A stretch of 64,000 nt of DNA from WTJH01 sp049889695 (GTDB lineage: Bacteria > Bacteroidota > Bacteroidia > Flavobacteriales > Flavobacteriaceae), in the NCBI GenBank assembly GCA_049889695.1, contig JBMHCX010000007.1, positions 62,001 through 126,000 of the forward strand, written 5' to 3'. The first letter of the stretch is position 1. Every line of letters starts with the position of its first letter. Position numbers and translations under genes: made by a program. Shown piece after piece: positions 44,683 through 52,346 of the stretch. The notes below the pieces were generated by a model. The model was not told the DNA's origin. It was given only the letters and a program-made list of their open reading frames with translations, and did not search any database.

Positions 44683-45228
44683 TTATTTATTTTGGTGATC
44701 CAAGAGATGAATATACATTTTTAAGGGCTGGCTAACCCCAATTTTATCGCCATCGCCTTGATAGCCATAACAAAGGTAGGAAGGAAATAGAAATACACCA
44801 ACTTCCCCTTTGCGCAAGTGTTTTACGCCTACTCTTAGGGCGGGGAGGACGTCTTCTTGGTCGACCAAAAAGTCCTCAGAAGCTATTTCTTCCATGGCAT
44901 AAATGAGTGTACCATCTAGGTTTTCGATTTGATAATCGACTTCTACCCAATCTCCCTTTTCAGGTGGGCTTGTTCTTTGGGCTTTTCCGCTTGAGATGGC
45001 GAAATAGTACCCCTTGCTACCCTGCTGGTAAAGGTGAGTGCCGTCATTTTCAGCCGCTTCTTTTAACGCTTTGTGTTCTTCTGCAAAACGATCCTTATTG
45101 CGCAAGGCCGATTGTTTTAAAAAGACATTTTCCGATGCATTGATCGCTTTTCTGGCCACCGGTTGCCGACAAGCAGCAAGACCCAAGAGTAGACCAGCAA
45201 GGAGGTGTTTTAGCCTAAGAGAAGTCAT
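44683..45228 (-). CDS. gldI: GldI-like lipoprotein (FKBP-type prolyl isomerase)
   Basis: 181 residues from ATG 45228, which gives a proper lipoprotein signal with lipobox LAAC; an upstream in-frame start would precede it with a charged 12-residue tail. PVARKAIN just after the Cys matches the GldI family start. The FKBP domain covers about 95-180 (WVEVDYQIENLDGTLIYAME, GVKHLRKGEVGVFLFPSYLC, YGYQGDGDKIG) with some active-site changes. GldI is required for gliding motility in Flavobacterium johnsoniae; the gene does not prove gliding here. Overlaps nrnA by 14 bases, the usual neighbour. Confidence 0.87.
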   Translation of the reverse strand: MTSLRLKHLLAGLLLGLAACRQPVARKAINASENVFLKQSALRNKDRFAEEHKALKEAAENDGTHLYQQGSKGYYFAISSGKAQRTSPPEKGDWVEVDYQIENLDGTLIYAMEEIASEDFLVDQEDVLPALRVGVKHLRKGEVGVFLFPSYLCYGYQGDGDKIGVSQPLKMYIHLLDHQNK

Positions 45229-46210
45229 GCGTATATTCTTGGATGGCATGGATAAACTTTTCAACGGTTTGTTCTAGGCTGTTGAAGGACACACCTCCTG
45301 CAGCATTGAGGTGCCCACCTCCATTAAAATACTTTTCGGCAAACTGATGTGCTGGGAAATTTCCTTTGGATCGAAAAGACATTTTAACTTTTCCTTCTTG
45401 TGCGTGTTCTATCATGATCACGGCTAGCTGTATGTTTTCTAGGCGAAGTCCATAATTGACAAAACCTTCCGTATATCCCTTCTGATAATTCACCTCTTCC
45501 AATTCTGCTGCACTTAAGTGAATATAGACTACGGGGAGTTCATCCAGCTTTTTTAAATTGGACAATGCTGTTCCAAGGAGTCGAAGACGATCAAAAGAAT
45601 AGCTGTCATAAATATTCTGATGAATCTGGCTGTGCACAGCGCCTGCTTCCATCAGATGTGCAACCGCTCTATGGGTAGCTGCAGTGGTCGAAGGAAACCG
45701 AAAAGATCCTGTATCGGTCATGATACCCGTATACAAACAACTCGCTATAGCAGGGTCTAAAAGTTCGGGGTCCAAAGCAACAATACAGTCGTAGATCATT
45801 TCTGAAGTAGATCCCATTTCAGGTTTCGATATCATGAAATCTGCAAAATCTTTAGGTTTTTCATGATGATCGATCATGATTACGCTGGCGTCGGAGGCTT
45901 CCACTTGTGCCCCTAATTCATCGATTCTACCCAGATCATTAAAGTCTAAACAATAGATGAGGTCAGCTGCTTCGATTAACGAAGCGGCTTCTTCAGGGGA
46001 ATGTTCTGCCACTACGATCTGTTCTTGTTGTGGCATCCATTTTAAAAAACGAGGGTAATCGTTTGGGGAGACTACCTTGGCATTGAATCCTTTTTTGTTT
46101 AAAAATATTTTCCAGCCTAAACAACTGCCTAATGCGTCGCCATCCGGATTTTTATGAGGGATGATCACTATATCTTTAGCGTCGTTAAGGTATTCTTGGA
46201 GGTCTTTCAT
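45215..46210 (-). CDS. nrnA: Bifunctional oligoribonuclease / pAp phosphatase NrnA (DHH family)
   Basis: 331 residues. Degrades short RNA and DNA oligomers and dephosphorylates pAp. DHH domain motifs in order: VIIPHKNPDGDALGSCLG (motif I, with D-x-D), CLDFNDLGRI (II), MIDHHEKPKDF (III, the DHH-type motif), TGIMTDTGSFRFPS (IV). The DHHA1 domain ends with FNGGGHLNAAGG, the substrate-binding glycines. It is followed directly by gldI, an arrangement conserved in Flavobacteriia. Confidence 0.94.
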   Translation of the reverse strand: MKDLQEYLNDAKDIVIIPHKNPDGDALGSCLGWKIFLNKKGFNAKVVSPNDYPRFLKWMPQQEQIVVAEHSPEEAASLIEAADLIYCLDFNDLGRIDELGAQVEASDASVIMIDHHEKPKDFADFMISKPEMGSTSEMIYDCIVALDPELLDPAIASCLYTGIMTDTGSFRFPSTTAATHRAVAHLMEAGAVHSQIHQNIYDSYSFDRLRLLGTALSNLKKLDELPVVYIHLSAAELEEVNYQKGYTEGFVNYGLRLENIQLAVIMIEHAQEGKVKMSFRSKGNFPAHQFAEKYFNGGGHLNAAGGVSFNSLEQTVEKFIHAIQEYTHDFS

Positions 46211-46297
46211 TCGCGCAATTTTTCAACTACGAATTTACATATTTCAGGAGATTTAACTTCTTCTTTGTTCTGAAGTGGTTGGCCTATTTAAAATGAT

Positions 46298-46305
46298 TAG
46301 ATTTG
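46298..46305 (+). promoter_or_regulatory. -7 promoter element upstream of ndk
   Basis: TAGATTTG fits TAnnTTTG, 16 bases before the ndk ATG. A TTG at 46279-46281 lies 16 bases upstream of the TA, one base short of the usual minimum spacing. Confidence 0.55.
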
Positions 46306-46321
46306 CCGAAAATTATTTGTT

Positions 46322-46738
46322 ATGAGTACACGCACTTTTACGATGATTAAACCCGATGCTGTAGAAAATGGACACATTGGAGCAATCTTAGAGCAAATTA
46401 CTAGCTCAGGGTTTAAAATTGTCGCGCTCAAAATGACACAGCTCACCCAACGGGATGCTGAGCAATTTTATGCGGTTCATGCAGAACGCCCTTTCTTTGG
46501 GGAATTGGTAACCTTTATGACACGAGGCCCTATTGTTGCTGCAGTACTAGAAAAAGAAAACGCTGTTGACGATTTTAGAACGCTGATTGGTGCCACTAAC
46601 CCTGCTGAGGCAGTGGAAGGAACCATCCGTAATAAATACGCCACTTCTATGGGCGAAAATGCTGTTCACGGTTCGGACAGCGATGAAAATGCTGCGATTG
46701 AAGCAGCTTTCCATTTTTCTGGCCGCGAGTTATTCTAA
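46322..46738 (+). CDS. ndk: Nucleoside diphosphate kinase
   Basis: 138 residues, normal. Transfers the gamma phosphate between nucleotides. TMIKPDAVENGHIG holds the catalytic Lys and start of the fold; the Kpn-loop RPFFGELVTFMTRGPIVAAV is present; the phospho-His is in ENAVHGSDSDENAAIE. Single-gene unit with its own promoter. The stop overlaps the stop of the convergent DUF721 gene by 4 bases. Confidence 0.98.
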   Translation: MSTRTFTMIKPDAVENGHIGAILEQITSSGFKIVALKMTQLTQRDAEQFYAVHAERPFFGELVTFMTRGPIVAAVLEKENAVDDFRTLIGATNPAEAVEGTIRNKYATSMGENAVHGSDSDENAAIEAAFHFSGRELF

Positions 46739-47034
46739 TACAGAACAATCCCTTGAATATCCCAATCCGGGAGCTTTTCTTGTAGGTGTTTTTGAAGCTT
46801 GTCTAGTCCAGCACTGAGTTCTTGTCGCAAAGGGGCCGAAGATATTTGCACGCGTATTTTTTTTCTACTCCAGCGGACATCCGTTGTGTATTGACTCACC
46901 AATGGACCAGTGACTTCTTTCCATACTTCTTCTAATCGCTGTTGTTGGAAGCCTTTCGATAAGTTCTTCTGTTCCTTGATCTCTGCTAAGACATCGAGTA
47001 GAGACTGGGGTTCAAATTTTGGTGGAGGTGTCAC
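46735..47034 (-). CDS. DUF721 domain protein
   Basis: 99 residues. Matches the DUF721 (DciA-like) family: an N-terminal helix LLDVLAEIKEQKNLSKGF, VWKEVTGPLVSQYTTDV, and IRVQISSAPLRQELSAGL. Some members act as replicative helicase loaders, which fits the neighbouring recF, but this is inference. It begins with GTG at 47034 in a GTGA overlap with the stop of the lipoprotein gene. Last gene of the recF-containing minus-strand cluster. Confidence 0.88.
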   Translation of the reverse strand: MTPPPKFEPQSLLDVLAEIKEQKNLSKGFQQQRLEEVWKEVTGPLVSQYTTDVRWSRKKIRVQISSAPLRQELSAGLDKLQKHLQEKLPDWDIQGIVLY

Positions 47035-47471
47035 TTGAGCTTTCTACGGTTATAGTGGTAGTTTTTGTCGTGGTGTTCCAACACCAATTGAACGCTATCT
47101 ACATAGATCAGTTTTTCTTCCCACTGATCTAGGGGTGTTTGAAACACTAAGGTATAGCCTTCTTTTCGATGCTCTATGCTGAATGCAGTAGTCGCCTTTG
47201 AGGCTTGGAAACGACCATCAAATAAGGGTTGTCCTTTTTTCCGAAAACCTTGAGTCGTGTCTAGCTTGTAATAGTCCCAAAGGGGTGCCCCTCCTTTTTT
47301 GGGGTAAAAAGTTTCATTGGCATGGGTAACAAAAGCAATTTCCCAGTAGCCCTCTAACTCTTCTAGGGCTATTGTACTGGCCTTGGCGTGCTTTTCTTTG
47401 CTGGATGATTCCTGACATGCAGTACACCACAATAAACAGATCACTAGGCCAAAGAGCGTTAGACTTCTCAC
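47031..47471 (-). CDS. Small lipoprotein, lipocalin-like
   Basis: 146 residues from a GTG start at 47471 that forms a GTGA overlap with the upstream stop codon. The N-terminus is a lipoprotein signal (LFGLVICLLWCTAC, Cys about 19). The mature part is beta-rich: LEELEGYWEIAFVTHANETF and GKTLVF-like strands (EGYTLVFQTPLDQWEEKLIY) recall small lipocalin-type Bacteroidota proteins. Function is unknown. It belongs to the 2TM-lipoprotein-DUF721 run next to recF. Confidence 0.82.
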   Translation of the reverse strand: MRSLTLFGLVICLLWCTACQESSSKEKHAKASTIALEELEGYWEIAFVTHANETFYPKKGGAPLWDYYKLDTTQGFRKKGQPLFDGRFQASKATTAFSIEHRKEGYTLVFQTPLDQWEEKLIYVDSVQLVLEHHDKNYHYNRRKLK

Positions 47472-47722
47472 AGGTCTTTTTTTTCTTTTAGTTTTTCAAA
47501 TTCTTTTTCAACCGAGAACATGCTTTTAAACTGGTATACACTGAGGTAGTGGGAAATGAGTCCTATTCCCCAGCCAAGGGCTGAAAAAATCACCCAGAGG
47601 TAATTGGGCGAAAGCCATAGGTTTAAGGCAGCGAGTCCCAAATTCACCAACAAATAGGTTGTTAAATGGATTTTAAAGCCAACCCTACGTTCCGCTTCTT
47701 CCCAAAGTTTTTTGTCTTCCAT
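47468..47722 (-). CDS. 2TM domain protein
   Basis: 84 residues with two membrane segments (THYLLVNLGL-type KIHLTTYLLVNLGLAALNLW and LWVIFSALGWGIGLISHYLS) flanked by charged helices, the pattern of the 2TM domain family often found in Bacteroidota. It starts AERRVGFKIH, a family hallmark. Function unknown; some members are fused to histidine kinases, this one is not. Overlaps the lipoprotein start by 4 bases. Confidence 0.85.
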   Translation of the reverse strand: MEDKKLWEEAERRVGFKIHLTTYLLVNLGLAALNLWLSPNYLWVIFSALGWGIGLISHYLSVYQFKSMFSVEKEFEKLKEKKDL

Positions 47723-47762
47723 AATTAAATTCTTTCAGTCCCTTAAAGGTATGGCTATTTAA

Positions 47763-48842
47763 CTAAATTTCGAAAATCTCGTAAGGAATATTAGCATTTT
47801 CCAATGCCCCAAGCGTACGTTCTTTGTGGGTGTCAGATATAAAAATCTGACTAAAGTCTTCATTCTTTAACAAGCCAATAATTTGTGATACCCTGTTCTG
47901 GTCTAATTTGTCGAAAGCATCGTCCAATAGAATGATAGGGGAGGTGTTCCTGGCTTTTTTTAGCCATTCGAATTGTGATAGCTTCAGCGCGATAAGAAAG
48001 GTTTTTTGCTGCCCTTGACTTCCAAATTTTTTGATGTTAACCCCCTGCATACTGAAACTTAAGTCGTCTTTGTGTATACCTACTGAGCTGTGTTGAAGGC
48101 TTCTGTCTTTGGGTAAAGCCGCTTGAAACAGATCCTTTAGCGATCCCTCCGACAATTGCGATTGGTAATCTATTCGAGCAGTTTCTTTTCCGTCGCTAAT
48201 GTGCTGATAATGTTTTTCAAACAACGGCTGAAATCCTTCAATAAACGTCTTTCTTTCGTGGTAAATACTGCTGCCGAGTTCATCCATCTGCTCGTCGTAT
48301 ACCATCAGTGTATCTGGTTCAAAGGTCCGATTCACCGCAAAGTATTTTAACAGCGCATTGCGTTGACTCAGAATTTTATTGTAGGTCAGAATTTTGGAAA
48401 GATAGCCAGGCACTGTTTGGCTGAGGATACCATCCATAAATTTTCGACGCACGGCACTACCTTCTGTGATCAGATCTCGGTCGGCCGGGGAAATCATAAC
48501 CACTGGGATTTTACCGATGTGTTCTGCTAGGTTGGAATATGCCTTGCCGTTGTGTTTTAAGGTTTTCTTATGGCCTTTTTTTAAACTGCAATGAATTTTT
48601 TCTTCTCCTTCAGAACTGTTGAAAATTCCTTCAAGCACAAAAAAATCTTTGTCGAATTGTATGTTTTGAACCGCCTGAGGGTTAAAGTAACCTTTACCGT
48701 AGGCCAAATGATAGATGGCGTCTAGGATGTTAGATTTTCCCCTTCCGTTTGGCCCTACAAAGCAATTGATGGGTTTTTGGAAGTGGAATTTCTCCATTTC
48801 TAAATTCTTGTATTGCGTTAAGTATAGCTCTTTTAAAAACAT
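47763..48842 (-). CDS. recF: DNA replication and repair protein RecF
   Basis: 359 residues, SMC-like ATPase that loads RecA at gaps with RecO and RecR. The N-terminus MFLKELYLTQYKNLEM precedes Walker A CFVGPNGRGKSNILDAIYHL; the signature region is in KKFGSQGQQKTFLIALKLSQ and Walker B is PIILLDDAFDKLDQNRVSQI. I chose ATG 48842; an in-frame start seven codons upstream would bury the promoter element. It heads the recF-2TM-lipoprotein-DUF721 cluster; dnaA and dnaN are not near, so this is not the origin. Confidence 0.96.
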   Translation of the reverse strand: MFLKELYLTQYKNLEMEKFHFQKPINCFVGPNGRGKSNILDAIYHLAYGKGYFNPQAVQNIQFDKDFFVLEGIFNSSEGEEKIHCSLKKGHKKTLKHNGKAYSNLAEHIGKIPVVMISPADRDLITEGSAVRRKFMDGILSQTVPGYLSKILTYNKILSQRNALLKYFAVNRTFEPDTLMVYDEQMDELGSSIYHERKTFIEGFQPLFEKHYQHISDGKETARIDYQSQLSEGSLKDLFQAALPKDRSLQHSSVGIHKDDLSFSMQGVNIKKFGSQGQQKTFLIALKLSQFEWLKKARNTSPIILLDDAFDKLDQNRVSQIIGLLKNEDFSQIFISDTHKERTLGALENANIPYEIFEI

Positions 48843-48860
48843 ATCATCTGTTGGCAGGAG

Positions 48861-48868
48861 CAAAAATA
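48861..48868 (-). promoter_or_regulatory. -7 promoter element upstream of recF
   Basis: Minus-strand TATTTTTG, exact TAnnTTTG, 18 bases before the recF ATG. Divergent from the element at 48924-48931. Confidence 0.5.
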
Positions 48869-48923
48869 TAATAAAAGGTAGGTTTAGCCTTAAGTTGTCG
48901 TTTTCTGTTTGAAAGAAAAAAAC

Positions 48924-48931
48924 TAATTTTG
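48924..48931 (+). promoter_or_regulatory. -7 promoter element upstream of the TPR/YfgM-like gene
   Basis: TAATTTTG, exact TAnnTTTG, 18 bases before the ATG at 48950. Candidate TTG boxes upstream are at the wrong spacing (12 or 26). Confidence 0.5.
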
Positions 48932-48949
48932 CTCAACTAAAATTGAAGC

Positions 48950-49717
48950 ATGGCCACGTATAAGAAAAGAGGAGCGAAAAAATCTGTAGCGAAATCAGAG
49001 TCTCCTGTAGAAGAACTAAAGAGTACAACCGCAGAAGTTTTTGAATCGCTTGATCAGACAGCTTCCAGATCAGAAGCTTTTGTCTCCCAATATCAAAACT
49101 ACATCCTCATTGCTGTTGGTGCAGTAGTGTTGGGCGTGTTGGGCTACCTCTCTTACGATAGCTTTGTGGCTCAACCCAAAGCAGCTGAGGCAGTAAATGA
49201 ACTCAACCAAGCGCAGTACTACTTTGAACTTGCGGTAAATAGCACAGAGTCCGATTCACTCTATCGCTTAGCGCTCGAAGGAGGAGAAGGTAAATACGGC
49301 TTTCTGGATATCATCGACAACTACGCTGGTACTCCAGCTGCAAAACTTGCCACCTACAGCGCTGGAATGGCTTATTTAAACTTGAAAGAATACGAGAATG
49401 CTATCGCTTATTTAGATAATTTTTCTTCTGATGACGTCATGTTAAGCGCCCTTTCTCAGGGGGCTATCGGGGATGCGTTTGCTCAGCTAGAACAACCTGA
49501 AGAAGCTTTTGAATACTACATCAAGGCTGCTAATGCAAGCGATAATGCCTTTAGCACTCCGAAGTACTTGTTCAAAGCAGGTCTTCTCGGCGCTCAGATC
49601 GGCAAGTCTAGTCAGGCGCTTACTTTCTTCAAGCGTATTAAAGAAGAATACCCGCAAGCCCCCGAGGCAGCAAGGGTAGATGTACAAATAGGGAAGTTAG
49701 AGCACTCCTCGAACTAA
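48950..49717 (+). CDS. Membrane-anchored tetratricopeptide protein (YfgM-like)
   Basis: 255 residues. A basic N-terminus (KKRGAKKSVAKSE) and a charged helix lead to one membrane segment (YILIAVGAVVLGVLGYLSY, about 51-69); the rest is periplasmic with several TPR-like helical hairpins (AYLNLKEYENAIAYLDNF, AFAQLEQPEEAFEYYIKAA). Topology and layout resemble YfgM, a periplasmic SecYEG-associated chaperone, but homology to YfgM is inferred from shape. It is 3 bases upstream of ribH, a conserved pairing in Flavobacteriia. Confidence 0.9.
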   Translation: MATYKKRGAKKSVAKSESPVEELKSTTAEVFESLDQTASRSEAFVSQYQNYILIAVGAVVLGVLGYLSYDSFVAQPKAAEAVNELNQAQYYFELAVNSTESDSLYRLALEGGEGKYGFLDIIDNYAGTPAAKLATYSAGMAYLNLKEYENAIAYLDNFSSDDVMLSALSQGAIGDAFAQLEQPEEAFEYYIKAANASDNAFSTPKYLFKAGLLGAQIGKSSQALTFFKRIKEEYPQAPEAARVDVQIGKLEHSSN

Positions 49718-49720
49718 GAA

Positions 49721-50200
49721 ATGGCCACTGCGCACCAGAATTTATCGGACTACGATCCTGCCCAAGTTCCGTCTGCTGAAGGCCTTTCCTTTGGGATAGT
49801 TGTCTCGGAATGGAATGCTGAGATTACCGCCAACCTTCATCAGGGCGCTGTGGATACACTTATTTCATGTGGCGCGAAAGCGGAGGATATAGATCACATA
49901 TCAGTCCCCGGTAGTTTTGAGCTGATCCGTGGGGCGAAACACCTCATCGATCGTAAAAAATACAATGCAGTGATTGTCATTGGGAGTGTGATTCAGGGGG
50001 CGACCCGTCATTTTGAATTTGTATGCCAAGGAGTCACCCAAGGCATTAAAGATTTAAATATCCTTACCAATACCCCTGTTATTTTTTGTGTCTTAACAGA
50101 CAATACTTTAGAACAAGCCCAGGAGCGTTCAGGAGGGAAGCACGGCAACAAAGGCACAGAAGCTGCTGTTGCTGCCATAAAAATGGCTTCATTGGGGTAG
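49721..50200 (+). CDS. ribH: 6,7-dimethyl-8-ribityllumazine synthase
   Basis: 159 residues. Condenses the ribityl-aminouracil with dihydroxybutanone phosphate, the step before riboflavin. Motifs: FGIVVSEWNAEITANL, SVPGSFELIRGAKHLI, VIVIGSVIQGATRHFEFVC with the active-site His, and VIFCVLTDNTLEQAQERSGG near the phosphate site. Assembles as a pentamer or icosahedron in relatives. Second gene after the TPR protein; the small membrane protein and mutL follow. Confidence 0.97.
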   Translation: MATAHQNLSDYDPAQVPSAEGLSFGIVVSEWNAEITANLHQGAVDTLISCGAKAEDIDHISVPGSFELIRGAKHLIDRKKYNAVIVIGSVIQGATRHFEFVCQGVTQGIKDLNILTNTPVIFCVLTDNTLEQAQERSGGKHGNKGTEAAVAAIKMASLG

Positions 50201-50220
50201 GCGATCGGCTCAAAAACTTG

Positions 50221-50228
50221 TAAATTTG
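50221..50228 (+). promoter_or_regulatory. -7 promoter element before the small membrane protein gene
   Basis: TAAATTTG, exact TAnnTTTG, 24 bases before the ATG at 50253. It suggests that the small gene and mutL have a promoter separate from the ribH transcript. Confidence 0.5.
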
Positions 50229-50252
50229 GGGAGCTATCTGTCGTTCAACCTT

Positions 50253-50543
50253 ATGTATAAGCTCAATTTTTTTAAGCAAAGGCCCAATAATCGATTCAAT
50301 TATACGCCTCGATATTTTAAAGGGAAAGACCTTGGCAATCCTTATGATTTTGACAGCTCCATGCGCAAGCATCGGGAATCTGTCAATGTCAACGACAGAA
50401 GGCAGCTTTGGGCGGATGCCCGACAGCAGAGTAGGTCTAGACGTAATTCTGGCAGTACCAAAACAATCCTGATCATAGCTGTTCTTTTATTATTCCTATG
50501 CATGTGGGTGCTGGATTTAGATTGGTCTACTTTTAAATTTTAA
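50253..50543 (+). CDS. Small basic membrane protein conserved beside ribH
   Basis: 96 residues from ATG 50253 (an in-frame TTG at 50226 lies inside the promoter element). A basic N-terminal half has FNYTPRYFKG, which is typical of a short flavobacterial family; the middle is Arg-rich (RQQSRSRRNSG); and one C-terminal membrane segment (TILIIAVLLLFLCMWVLDL) ends the protein. Homologues are sometimes labelled riboflavin synthase subunit beta because of the neighbour ribH; there is no enzymatic motif here and I do not support that name. Function unknown; position between ribH and mutL is conserved. Confidence 0.8.
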   Translation: MYKLNFFKQRPNNRFNYTPRYFKGKDLGNPYDFDSSMRKHRESVNVNDRRQLWADARQQSRSRRNSGSTKTILIIAVLLLFLCMWVLDLDWSTFKF

Positions 50544-50549
50544 GCTTCT

Positions 50550-52346
50550 ATGTCCGATATAATTGCGCTGTTACCAGATCATGTCGCCAATCAGATTGCT
50601 GCAGGGGAAGTCATCCAGCGTCCTGCATCGGTCGTTAAAGAATTACTGGAGAATGCTATCGATGCTCAAGCCGATCATATTCAACTGATTGTTCGTGATG
50701 CCGGGAGAAGCCTTGTCCATGTAATTGATAATGGGATGGGAATGTCCTCTACAGATTTGCGATTGGCGTTTGAGCGTCATGCCACTTCTAAGATTCAAAA
50801 AGCAGAAGATTTATTTTCCCTCCAGACCAAAGGCTTTAGAGGGGAGGCGCTGGCTTCCATTGCAGCAGTGGCTCAGGTAGAAATACATTCTAAAAGAGCT
50901 TCAGACGATGTAGGGAGTAGCCTTAGAATCGAAGGGAGTGAAGTTTTACTTCAAGAAAATTCAGCTACCGCTACAGGGACATCTTTGGCGGTGAAGAATT
51001 TGTTCTTTAACATCCCTGCCAGAAGAAATTTCTTGAAGTCGGATGCGGTAGAGATGCGACATATTCTAGACGAATTCCATCGAGTGGCTTTAGCGCATCC
51101 CAGCATAAAATTTCAGCTGTATCAAAATGACAGTGAATTATTTATGCTGCCCCCCGTGAGTCTTAAAAAGCGAATTTTAGGGGTTTTTGGGAATAAGTTT
51201 GAAACAGCACTAGTCCCCATTCACGAGCAAACCTCTGTTGCGCTTATTGAAGGTTTTGTGCTCAAGCCAGAACAAGCACGCAAGTCTAGAGGTCAACAAT
51301 TTTTCTTTGTCAACCAAAGGTTTATAAAAAGTGGTTTTCTACATCATGCTGTTACATCTGCCTATGAGGGAATGTTAGCACAAGGCTATCATCCCGGCTA
51401 CTTTATTTTTCTTCATCTCGATCCCAAAACACTAGACATCAATATCCATCCGACCAAGACAGAGATTAAGTTTGAGGACGAACAAAGTATTTACTCAATC
51501 CTTCGAGCAACCGTTCGTCATGCACTAGGCATGTTTCAGGTAGGGCCTACCTTGGATTTTGATCGGAATCCCAATTTAGACACCCCCTATCAGCAGCTTA
51601 AAAACGGAGAAGTACCGAGTCCTTCTGTTAACGTAAACCCCAGTTTTAATCCTTTTGAAGCAACACCACCTCCAACGAAGGCGGAGAAGCAAGCTTGGGA
51701 AATCATGTATCAGGAGCTTCATCAGAAAGCCACACCCTCTGCAACAGAGCAACAACCAATCTTTGAGAATACTCCACTGCAAGAACAGGGTTTATCCTGT
51801 TTTCAATGGCAGCAAAAATACCTGATTACACAGCTAGGAGGACATTTGTATATTATTCATCAGAACAGGGCTCACCAGCGGGTTTTGTATGAAAAATTTT
51901 TAAAGCAGCTCAACACGGCAGAACCCGTTTCTCAGGCCATGCTCTTCCCAGTGGAGTTGGCCTTGAATGCACAAGAAGCCATTGTCTTTAAAACACTACA
52001 ACCCAACCTAGAAGGGATGGGCTTTCAGTTGGAGTGGAAAAACGAACACTTGTCGGTACTGGCAGCTCCTCATCTTTGTACAGCTGAAAATACAGCAGAT
52101 ATATTGCAACAAATACTCGAAGAAACACAGGCGGAAACGGCTCAAGAAAGTTTTAGTACTTCCGATCATATTGCTCGCATTTTAGCTTCTTCTTTGGCTT
52201 TAAGAACAGGAAATCGGTTGGAACACCAAGAGCAAGCACAACTTATTCAGGATTTATTTGCTTGCACAGAGCCTCGATTTTCCCCTCAAAATCAGCAAAT
52301 TTTCCTAACTTTCGAATCCGAAGAAATCGGAAAAAAATTGCTTTAA
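50550..52346 (+). CDS. mutL: DNA mismatch repair protein MutL
   Basis: 598 residues. The N-terminal GHKL ATPase is intact: IAAGEVIQRPASVVKELLEN, DNGMGMSSTDLRLAFERHAT and TKGFRGEALASIAAVAQVEI. The C-terminal dimerisation domain is present (SQAMLFPVELALNAQEA). The endonuclease motif DQHAx2Ex4E is replaced: residues 437-448 read HQNRAHQRVLYE, so Asp, His and the first Glu are lost. The other metal motifs (ACRxxVKxG and CPHGRP types) are also replaced, by SSLALRTGN and SPQNQQ. It probably couples MutS to another nuclease. Its TAA overlaps the rhomboid ATG by one base. Confidence 0.96.
   Translation: MSDIIALLPDHVANQIAAGEVIQRPASVVKELLENAIDAQADHIQLIVRDAGRSLVHVIDNGMGMSSTDLRLAFERHATSKIQKAEDLFSLQTKGFRGEALASIAAVAQVEIHSKRASDDVGSSLRIEGSEVLLQENSATATGTSLAVKNLFFNIPARRNFLKSDAVEMRHILDEFHRVALAHPSIKFQLYQNDSELFMLPPVSLKKRILGVFGNKFETALVPIHEQTSVALIEGFVLKPEQARKSRGQQFFFVNQRFIKSGFLHHAVTSAYEGMLAQGYHPGYFIFLHLDPKTLDINIHPTKTEIKFEDEQSIYSILRATVRHALGMFQVGPTLDFDRNPNLDTPYQQLKNGEVPSPSVNVNPSFNPFEATPPPTKAEKQAWEIMYQELHQKATPSATEQQPIFENTPLQEQGLSCFQWQQKYLITQLGGHLYIIHQNRAHQRVLYEKFLKQLNTAEPVSQAMLFPVELALNAQEAIVFKTLQPNLEGMGFQLEWKNEHLSVLAAPHLCTAENTADILQQILEETQAETAQESFSTSDHIARILASSLALRTGNRLEHQEQAQLIQDLFACTEPRFSPQNQQIFLTFESEEIGKKLL

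Noticed and set aside
47763..48842. Possible replication origin suggested by recF
   Set aside because: No dnaA, dnaN, DnaA-box cluster or AT-rich unwinding region; recF sits elsewhere in Bacteroidota.
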